A stretch of 64,000 bases of DNA from CAWDMN01 sp963803155. GTDB lineage: Bacteria > Acidobacteriota > Terriglobia > Versatilivoradales > Versatilivoraceae. A model generated the notes under the pieces. The model did no database searches, had not been told where the DNA came from, and saw only the letters and a program-made list of their open reading frames with translations. Position numbers and translations under genes: made by a program. The DNA lies in assembly GCA_963803155.1 (NCBI GenBank), contig CAWDMN010000027.1, positions 1 to 64,000 on the forward strand. Reading direction: 5' to 3'. This document shows, piece after piece, positions 53,507 to 60,544 of this stretch (positions within the stretch are counted from its first letter, which is position 1; each line of letters starts with the position of its first letter).

Positions 53507-55690
53507 CTATCGGGCATGAACTCGGCTCACTGAAAACTCCGAATTGGGCCCGTGGCAAACCCGGCAAGATTCACCCAGAGTTGGAGAAGAATTCAACGAT
53601 GCATGAGCTGCCGCTTCCTGGAAATCATGGCAGGACAGACAGGCAGCTGTAGCCGGCCCCATTGGATTGATTGGGCTCCGTGGAGATACAGTCGGCAAAA
53701 GTCCCCTTGGGAAGGCAATTTGCTCGGTCCCGGATTGGTGACATTTCTGACAGTTTCGCAGGTCACCCGGGAATGTAACATCATTAAAATTATTCGCTGA
53801 CCCACCAAATCCATAAATGGTCAAATCATTACTCAGATTTTCTCCCCTGTGAATTTTATGGACCATAGTTTTTAAATGAATAGATTCGGCTGGCAATTGC
53901 GCGGCAGTTCTCCGGGACACATCAGTAGCATTTGGGTTGTGGCAGAGCTGGCAATACTGGACGTTTTGGCGGATTGTTCCATGTAATGCGATGGACCCAT
54001 GGCAACTGTTGCATGCCTGCTGCGATATAACTTGGCGCCGCGCAACCGGCTCAGCATCAGTGACTGCGACGGTTATCAATTGGTTAAACCCAACATCTCG
54101 TACGGTGGCACTCTCCGTAGGAGGAGCTGGATTTAAGGTCACATTTCGATATCCTTCTATCCCAATCGTAAAGCTTCCCTCGGCATCCGCAGGGATGGGT
54201 TTTTTAAAGGTATATGTGACCAATCCACCACTACTTGATGTTCCCAGCACACTCTCGCTAATCGTGGACGCATAGTCAGTATTCGGACCTGCCAAAACCA
54301 AATTCAAGAAGTTCATCTGCTTCACTTCGACTGGAAATCCAGACTTGTCGGCTATTTTAAAGGTCACTGAAGGATTCTGACCGGGCTTGGTGTTAGTCAC
54401 CCCCGTTATATTGAAAACTACGCCGGGCAATTGTTTGGAAAAGCGTGGAATAGTGTGGGCCCCCTTGATGGAGGCATCCCATTCCAAATCACCCTCCGGA
54501 ACGTGGCAAGTGGCACACTTGTCATCAGTTTGGGCTCCAGCCGGGTGGTTTTCACCAGTCTTGAAATTGACATCATCATGACATGATCCACAAGCCGCTG
54601 CCGTGGGTCTAGTCATATAATTATTGGATTGTTTCCCGCTCCCATCATGACAATGGGTGCAGGCGCGCATATCATAAGGATAAGTCGTGTTTGAAAAATC
54701 GTTGACTGATTGACCAAATCCAATAATTTGGTAAGGCGTCCCGGCTTTCACACTGGGCAGGTTTGGACCGCTATGGATCTTGTGGATCATCACACTCAAG
54801 TCCACTGTATTCCCCGTGTCCGGATCAACGCTCTGAGGAGTATGACAAAGGACACAGAGTCCAATCTCACGCCTGGAGCCCCCATGCGCCGATAAGGGAT
54901 CGTGACACCGGCTATTACAAGTGGTGGTCGTGATTACATCGCGGATCACTTTGACTGGACTGCCATTGGGCACCCACGAGTAAACCTTATTGTCATATTG
55001 GATGCCGAGGTCAAATTGGGTCAAATCACGGCTGCCATAAACAGAAACGGTATGAGTCACGGTCTTATCGTAATCGGCAGGCAACACCGTTTTGAATGTA
55101 TAAGTGTAAGTGCCATCGCCGACCTGCGCATAAGTCCCTCCAGAATCGGTACTAGCCTGTGTGGCCGATACTCCCGTGATCGGGCTGGTCTGTACTCGCG
55201 TCGTGTATGCGACATACTGTGCAGCGCCTTGTGGGATGTAGGCCGCTACAAAGCTTGTGCTGACAGGGCCTGGAGTGTAAACTCCATAACGATCTAGCGG
55301 CAATCCCAAATTGTCAGTAACCATAAAGGTCACTTGGATTTTCCGATCGTCACCTATGGTCACTTTTTGAATCGTAAACTTCAATCCCGGACGGATAAAA
55401 CTAATTTGACTGGCATCTAAATAATAGGCTAAATCGGCAGGGGTATAAATTTTACCTCCGTCTGGGGTGCCTTGAGAAGAAGGGGTCCGGCGAAGATCAC
55501 GACGCTGATCCTCAGAACCTGGTGCATTCTGGGATATCCCAGAATGCACGGATTGGGCCCGCAAGTTAGCCCTGTCCGTCAGTGATTGGGCCGAAAGATC
55601 ATCGAACACCCAGATCGAATAAGACAAAAGACCCAATGCGAAACACACAATCATTAATTTGGCTGACCCGGAAAAACGTTTCGGCGGCAT
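53507..55690 (-). CDS. OmcA/MtrC-family decaheme cytochrome
   Basis: The 727-residue protein has an N-terminal hydrophobic segment, beta-rich regions that alternate with heme clusters, and nine CXXCH motifs plus one CXXXCH (CNSRCH), ten sites in all. MIHKIHSGPNLPSV and MVHKIHRGENL are the family's repeated signatures. In known systems this protein sits on the cell surface and passes electrons to minerals or other acceptors. A clear lipobox is not visible. Ribosome site GGGGAGAA precedes the ATG. A 182-base gap separates it from the next cytochrome gene. Confidence 0.92.
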   Translation of the reverse strand: MPPKRFSGSAKLMIVCFALGLLSYSIWVFDDLSAQSLTDRANLRAQSVHSGISQNAPGSEDQRRDLRRTPSSQGTPDGGKIYTPADLAYYLDASQISFIRPGLKFTIQKVTIGDDRKIQVTFMVTDNLGLPLDRYGVYTPGPVSTSFVAAYIPQGAAQYVAYTTRVQTSPITGVSATQASTDSGGTYAQVGDGTYTYTFKTVLPADYDKTVTHTVSVYGSRDLTQFDLGIQYDNKVYSWVPNGSPVKVIRDVITTTTCNSRCHDPLSAHGGSRREIGLCVLCHTPQSVDPDTGNTVDLSVMIHKIHSGPNLPSVKAGTPYQIIGFGQSVNDFSNTTYPYDMRACTHCHDGSGKQSNNYMTRPTAAACGSCHDDVNFKTGENHPAGAQTDDKCATCHVPEGDLEWDASIKGAHTIPRFSKQLPGVVFNITGVTNTKPGQNPSVTFKIADKSGFPVEVKQMNFLNLVLAGPNTDYASTISESVLGTSSSGGLVTYTFKKPIPADAEGSFTIGIEGYRNVTLNPAPPTESATVRDVGFNQLITVAVTDAEPVARRQVISQQACNSCHGSIALHGTIRQNVQYCQLCHNPNATDVSRRTAAQLPAESIHLKTMVHKIHRGENLSNDLTIYGFGGSANNFNDVTFPGDLRNCQKCHQSGTEQIAFPRGLLPTVSPRSPINPMGPATAACLSCHDFQEAAAHASLNSSPTLGESCRVCHGPNSEFSVSRVHAR

Positions 55691-55763
55691 AAGTTTCTCC
55701 CCCTCTCCTTGGGTTAATCATACTTCAAGGCAAATCAAGTTTTTAAATGACTTTATTGAAAGG

Positions 55764-56723
55764 TCAAAGCTTTCCCGTGGAAGGTTCAATCTTTCGAACC
55801 AATATCTTCTGGCTCAATTGCTCAATGAGCTTTCTTCTGATCCGCAGTATCCGCTGCTCTTCTAAATATCGATAAATAGTTGGCTGTGCCTTGTAGAAGG
55901 GAATGAACCTTTGGGGAATCCGGGAGATTCCCTGGAAAATCGACAAGCCGCCTTCAACTCTGAATGGCCCTGCTATGACGCCAGGATTCAAATTCAGCAC
56001 CGTCGCGGCGTCCTTTTCATCCATCACCGCACCTGTAAATTCGTAGCCAGCTGCCTTTTCCATGCTTTTAGGGGCATATTTCCGAGCTAGCGAGTCCATT
56101 GACTCTCCACTCCGAATTCTCTCCGCCAGACTATTGGCTTTTTGGTAAGTCGGTCCGGTTTTTAGGTTAAGGTCGTCCTTCGAGGTGAAAGGAATGAATA
56201 TTTCCCGAACCTGATTGGAGGGAGCTAGCGTAAATTTTTCTCCGTGGTTTTTATAAAAATCTCGCTCTTCTACGTCCGTAATTGGTGGCTGTCTGGAGGC
56301 TTCATCCTGGATCAGCGTGACGGCAAGAACGCGGCGACGCTCGTTATCCGTTGAAACGGAGTCGATACCCCGATGTAATGCCTCTTGAGCAAGAAGTTCA
56401 TCCTCCACCAACTCGTCAAAAGTTTCCTGGACCTTTGCGGACAAACCAGCTTCAGACAATGAATGGTATTCCTCAGGATTCGTGGCGGAATTTTTAAGCT
56501 GATCTTTGAGATCCTGGCTGGTTAGTTCCACCGATCCAATCCTGGCTATGGCGTTCGGTGAATTCAACAGCTTTAGGTGAGCGTAATTGGATTGATAGGA
56601 GATGGGAGAAGAATGAAGGGAAGAATCATTCTTATTCCGTGTATTCCTGGTGAGTGAAAGCAGACCCAGAGCAAGCCCGACAAAAAGCAGTCCGATAAAT
56701 CCGATGATCAATTGCTTGCGCAA
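55764..56723 (-). CDS. PpiC/SurA-type peptidyl-prolyl isomerase-like protein
   Basis: The 319-residue protein has an N-terminal membrane anchor (about 5-25), a SurA-N-like helical region (VQETFDELVEDELLAQEALH) and a parvulin domain (about 165-270: APSNQVREIFIPF; AGPFRVEGGLSIFQGI). Such proteins help fold outer-membrane and periplasmic proteins. It is the gene just upstream of the cytochrome/porin set on the same strand, which suggests a dedicated folding factor. The start is TTG with GGAG upstream. Confidence 0.85.
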   Translation of the reverse strand: MRKQLIIGFIGLLFVGLALGLLSLTRNTRNKNDSSLHSSPISYQSNYAHLKLLNSPNAIARIGSVELTSQDLKDQLKNSATNPEEYHSLSEAGLSAKVQETFDELVEDELLAQEALHRGIDSVSTDNERRRVLAVTLIQDEASRQPPITDVEERDFYKNHGEKFTLAPSNQVREIFIPFTSKDDLNLKTGPTYQKANSLAERIRSGESMDSLARKYAPKSMEKAAGYEFTGAVMDEKDAATVLNLNPGVIAGPFRVEGGLSIFQGISRIPQRFIPFYKAQPTIYRYLEEQRILRIRRKLIEQLSQKILVRKIEPSTGKL

Positions 56724-57448
56724 GGTCGCTTCTCCAAGGCTCAGATTAATTGCGAAGATTATTGAAAAAATAAGGATAACTACAAAAATGAATATTTTTG
56801 CCTACACTAATCCCATTTAAATGCTAACGCAAAATCCGGGCTTGGCAAGGCGATGTCCAAAAAATAATTGCCTCCGCTGGTTGGGGCGCATTAACCGAAT
56901 AAGTTTCTTTATAGAGTCGATATTTTGAAAATTTTTAATTGATGGATCTCTGCGGCAATGACTGCCGTTGAACAATAGATGGCGGTGACCGGTCTGCATC
57001 AGCCCAGCGCCGGGGCCAGAGTATCCAGCAATTTGCAAGCCGGAACCTGTTCCTGGAGTTTCAACATATTAAGGTTCAAGGTAATACCAGAGACCGTTTT
57101 GACAACCCTTGGAATGCCTTGTTGTTTGATTCCGGCACAAGCAGCGATGGCATTTTAGGGCATCGCCGCGGTGATCGAAGGCAGATCGGCCTTTAGGGCC
57201 AACTTCACGCATTGCCTTTTGCGAATGTGTCGTGTAGCGACCGTGGATAATTGGGCAAATTGCCGGAGTTCAAACGTCGCTACACGACGTATCCGCCATG
57301 GGATGCCCGTTCCCGTGGGATAAATCTCACGGCTACCCTGGAAACCTCGCTACAAGCGGAATTCCGTCTAGCAATGCAAGCAATGTTCCCGACAATCTTC
57401 TTTCGCATATTTTACAGCCTCCCTAGAAAATCCCCCTTCAAAAGGGGA
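56724..57448. other. Gene-poor interval before IS copy 2
   Basis: No intact gene is supported in about 725 bases; a minus-strand frame near 56817-57038 has no domain signature. The interval contains a 13-bp perfect inverted repeat (57229-57288) and sequence that may be decayed coding DNA. The promoter of the ppiC-cytochrome group probably lies at its left edge. Confidence 0.45.
57229..57288. repeat. 13-bp perfect inverted repeat
   Basis: GTCGTGTAGCGAC at 57229-57241 is the exact reverse complement of GTCGCTACACGAC at 57276-57288, with a 34-base spacer. It may be a relic of a small mobile element or a binding site. Confidence 0.7.
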
Positions 57449-57456
57449 ATAAATTT
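57449..57456. repeat. Left 8-bp target duplication of IS copy 2
   Basis: ATAAATTT lies immediately left of the element and is repeated exactly at 58856-58863, the length expected for IS256-family insertion (8-9 bp). Confidence 0.9.
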
Positions 57457-58855
57457 GTGAAAGTCCTAAACTTAGTTGAAAAAGGAGCATGACCTCGCTT
57501 AAAACAGAGGTGAATTACCCGGCAAGGTAGACACCAAGAATAAGGAGATCATGCATGGGACAGAGAGTAATTCGGACCGGAAAAAGAATCAAGGGCAAAG
57601 AGGGCAGAAAAAAGAGACAACGAATTGAAGAAGAAGTTAGGATTTTGGACAGTCGGTTTGAACTGATCCAGATGTTGATCCCTCTGGGCTTGAAAGCTGT
57701 GGAAGAAGAATTGCAGCAAGAAGTAGAACAGCGGGTTGGCCGCGGAGCCAGCCGGAGTCCAGAGAATCGGCGCTGGGGAAGAAACCCAGGGTCGGTTTAT
57801 TTGGGAGATCAGAAAGTTCGGCTCGAAGTGCCTCGGGTAAGAAATGTCGCGGTTCGACAAGAAGTTCCGTTGGAGAGTTATCAAGCCTTTCGAAAGACGA
57901 AGGTATTAGATCATCAGGTTTTGAACCGGGTGATCCGGGGGATTAGCCAGCGGCAATATGAGCAGGCAGCCCTCTGTGTGCCAGAAACGTTTGGGATCAA
58001 AAAGAGCAGTGTGTCCCGACATTTCATCCGAACGACGGCCCGAAAGCTGGAAACGTTTTTGACTCGGGATTTGAGCCAGCACGACATTGTGGCGATTTTC
58101 ATCGACGGGAAGCGACTGGCAGAAACTGACATGATCGTGGCATTGGGGATTACGCTCGAAGGGCAAAAGATCCTGCTGGGTTTTGTGGAAGCCAGTACGG
58201 AAAACCAACGAGTGTCCCAAGACTTTATTCAGCAACTGCTGGACCGAGGACTGAAGACCGAACAGGAAATTCTGTTCATCATCGATGGAGCCAAAGGGCT
58301 GTATAAAGGGATCAAGGCAAAGCTGGCAGAGAAAGCCTTGATTCAACGCTGCCAATGGCACAAACGGGAAAATGTAGTCAGTTATTTGAGCCGGGAACAA
58401 GCAAAACGATTCCGGCAGAAAATGCAGACAGCCTATCAGCAGCCCAGTTATGAAAAGGCGAAAGAAGCCTTGGACCGAATCGCCAAAGAACTGCGACTGA
58501 TCAATGGTTCCGCAGTGGATAGCCTGAAAGAAGGATTAGAAGAAACTTTGACTCTGCATCGGTTGGGATTATTTGAAGAATTAGGGACCAGTTTTAAAAC
58601 CACCAATTGCATTGAGAATGTGAACCGGCAATTGGAGCGTTTGACGCATCGAGTCAGTTACTGGAAGAACAGCGATCAGCGTCAGCGTTGGATAGCCACG
58701 TCGTTGCTGGAAATTGAGCCCGGGCTAAGAAAGGTGAAAGGCTTTCGTCATTTAAAAGCCCTTCGCAGATCAATGAAAAAGGAAAACCTAACGAAATTGG
58801 TTCAGCCCGCAGCTTGAAGGTTATGCTCATTTTCAACTAAAAAAGGGATTGACCC
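57457..58855 (+). mobile_element. IS256-family insertion sequence, copy 2 (complete, 1399 bp)
   Basis: The ends are fixed by flanking 8-bp duplications. The terminal repeats are imperfect: left GTGAAAGTCC then TTAGTTGAAAA, right (reverse) GGGTCAATCC then TTAGTTGAAAA, followed by matching GAGCAT(G/A)ACC. A single intact transposase fills the element. It is inverted relative to copy 1. Confidence 0.95.
57555..58817 (+). CDS. IS256-family (Mutator-type) transposase, copy 2
   Basis: The 420-residue transposase has the same DDE residues as copy 1 (IFIDGKRLAETD; FIIDGAKGLYKG; TNCIENVNRQLERLTHR). It differs from copy 1 only in the short stretch at 58376-58427, where it reads YLSREQAKRFRQKM. The gene begins about 98 bases inside the left end of the element. 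It appears fully intact and the element may be active. Confidence 0.95.
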   Translation: MGQRVIRTGKRIKGKEGRKKRQRIEEEVRILDSRFELIQMLIPLGLKAVEEELQQEVEQRVGRGASRSPENRRWGRNPGSVYLGDQKVRLEVPRVRNVAVRQEVPLESYQAFRKTKVLDHQVLNRVIRGISQRQYEQAALCVPETFGIKKSSVSRHFIRTTARKLETFLTRDLSQHDIVAIFIDGKRLAETDMIVALGITLEGQKILLGFVEASTENQRVSQDFIQQLLDRGLKTEQEILFIIDGAKGLYKGIKAKLAEKALIQRCQWHKRENVVSYLSREQAKRFRQKMQTAYQQPSYEKAKEALDRIAKELRLINGSAVDSLKEGLEETLTLHRLGLFEELGTSFKTTNCIENVNRQLERLTHRVSYWKNSDQRQRWIATSLLEIEPGLRKVKGFRHLKALRRSMKKENLTKLVQPAA

Positions 58856-58863
58856 ATAAATTT
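58856..58863. repeat. Right 8-bp target duplication of IS copy 2
   Basis: ATAAATTT repeats the 8 bases left of the element (57449-57456) and marks the insertion site. Confidence 0.9.
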
Positions 58864-59366
58864 TCATTCTCTTGTTGTGCCAGCCGCGCTGGCATGGGGA
58901 GCTCCTAAGAAAATAGCGTGGATGGAGGCGAGGTGCCCTTGCCCCGGCTTAGTTTGCCAAACCTGCTGAGACGGCCTGAGGGCAGGCCGCCTCCATCATC
59001 CCTTTTTCATTATCTTGTTGAACCAGCCACGGTGAGTGCATTTTATGGAGTGTGGCACCAGGCTACTTCTTAGCCAAAAGGTCCAAGGCTTCCGTGTGAG
59101 ACTGATTCACTGTGGCTGCTATTTACCTGAGAATCCGATTAGCCACCCTTTTAGATTTAATTTTAAAAGAGAGGATTAAAAGTAAACAGATTTGCTCTAG
59201 ATTGGGGGGAGGGAATTCGATCGCGGCTGTTGGCTTTCGGCCGCTAAAATTTCGGGCGGGTCCCTTTCGCAAATGATAATGCCAACTGGCATCAGGAAAG
59301 AAAATTAGGGGGAATCCACACTATCTACACCAATAAGATCGACCACCACCTGGCCCAGCAAGGAAA
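58864..59366. other. Gene-poor interval with inverted and direct repeats
   Basis: No gene is supported. It contains TGCCAGC/GCTGGCA hairpin at 58878-58894, a 10-bp perfect inverted repeat GATGGAGGCG/CGCCTCCATC at 58921-58997, and a second copy of a TTTTCATT-TCTTGTT motif (58861-58876 and near 59004-59020). The stretch looks like a dispersed intergenic repeat rather than coding DNA. Confidence 0.5.
58921..58997. repeat. 10-bp perfect inverted repeat, intergenic repeat unit
   Basis: GATGGAGGCG at 58921-58930 matches CGCCTCCATC at 58988-58997 in reverse complement. The inner GTGCCC and GGGCA parts add further pairing. The form resembles a repeated extragenic palindrome. Confidence 0.6.
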
Positions 59367-59834
59367 TCACCAAGTATTATACGCCGTTCCCTCAGTCGAA
59401 ATTTGTGTTGATCCGCTATGAAGATCCACAATACCGGTTTCAGTTTGGTCGGGGAGTAGATTCGTATCTCCTTGAACAGCCTCCCAGGTTTCGGCGGATT
59501 CAGTGATAGGATCCTTGGGCAATTCCCTCAAATAGCCCGCTGTCACTAAATCCTGTAAAGATTGAGGGGCTTTCAATTTGTCGGCAGTATATTGATCGAT
59601 CAAATTTCGGAGGGTGTGGAGGTTGCTTTTCAGTACCGTTTCTTTAGTTCTCAGGATGGCACGGTTGCCAATAGGGATTGCCAGACTAGCTAGAATGGAA
59701 ATGATCGCGAGCACGATCATTAGTTCAATCAAGGTAAAACCCCGATTATATTCATAAACAAGATAGCGTCTAATGGGACGGTTGAAAAAAAGGATCCCCT
59801 TAGATTGTCGTTTAATTGAGACTAAATATTTCAT
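59367..59834 (-). CDS. GspG-like type II secretion/type IV pseudopilin
   Basis: The 155-residue protein has a prepilin peptidase site RG/FTLIELMIVLAIISILAS-type motif with the conserved Glu at position +5 of the mature protein, then a helix and a GspG-like globular part (LKAPQSLQDLVTAGYLRELP, then KDPI). The leader is unusually long (about 30 residues) from the ATG at 59834; a nearer start was not found. It lies downstream of a second pseudopilin and a secretin. Confidence 0.88.
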   Translation of the reverse strand: MKYLVSIKRQSKGILFFNRPIRRYLVYEYNRGFTLIELMIVLAIISILASLAIPIGNRAILRTKETVLKSNLHTLRNLIDQYTADKLKAPQSLQDLVTAGYLRELPKDPITESAETWEAVQGDTNLLPDQTETGIVDLHSGSTQISTEGTAYNTW

Positions 59835-59997
59835 CTTCAATAATAGGACAGTATAAAATCAAAAGGGCGCAAACCCCAATCAGTCCCCCAGTCCGAAGGA
59901 ATTGTCTTAAGAATCAATGTCGTCGTTAAATAGAGCTTTCACCATTCCTCTGGATGCTCTGGGCTACCATCTTTTGCTGGATTTTACACAGGGTCAC

Positions 59998-60453
59998 TCA
60001 CCATTCCGAATATTTTGATCCATCCAGAGCGGTACCAGTACTCTTGGAATAGACGTCGAAGACATTTTGCCCGCCGAAACTAGAAGAATCGGGATTGTCG
60101 GAAGTCGAGCGCATCCCCCATTCAGCATTGCCTGTCATAGGATCCAGAGGAATTCTGCGCAGAAATCGAAGCTTTTTGTCGACCGTGTTGATCTGGGTTA
60201 TTCCCTCCACCAGAGTATCCAAATCTGGAGGATATCCTTCAGATCCCAATTTTATCTGAATGAATCCACGATCCGCGGCATCTTTGTATCGATCAATGGC
60301 TTCCCTGAGTTCCCGGAGCGACCGTCTCAATTCAATCTCTTTTTCCCTTTTCATGGTGACGCGAGTTAGCGGAAGCGACATCATCGCCAGAATGCTGACA
60401 ATGGTTACGACAGTGATCAATTCCACCAACGTCATGCCTTTTTGATATCTCAT
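59998..60453 (-). CDS. GspG-like pseudopilin with short leader
   Basis: The 151-residue protein has a six-residue leader MRYQKG before MTLVELITVVTIVSILAM, with the +5 Glu. The globular part keeps the GspG pattern (LDTLVEGI; RFLRRIPLDPMTGNAEW). The ATG at 60453 gives the short leader. It pairs with the pseudopilin at 59367 and the secretin upstream. Confidence 0.9.
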   Translation of the reverse strand: MRYQKGMTLVELITVVTIVSILAMMSLPLTRVTMKREKEIELRRSLRELREAIDRYKDAADRGFIQIKLGSEGYPPDLDTLVEGITQINTVDKKLRFLRRIPLDPMTGNAEWGMRSTSDNPDSSSFGGQNVFDVYSKSTGTALDGSKYSEW

Positions 60454-60544
60454 ACCGTCGAATCCAACATGGTCCAACATTCCATAATATTCAAAAATGG
60501 TTTATCCAGTATCGACGATTCACGCTTGCCTATGGTCGCATTAA

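Noticed and set aside
56817..57038. A 73-residue frame before IS copy 2
   Set aside because: No domain signature and no ribosome site; it is more likely decayed or non-coding DNA.
1..58855. A 58-kb composite transposon made of the two IS copies
   Set aside because: Copy 2 has its own exact 8-bp duplication on both sides, so the insertions are independent.
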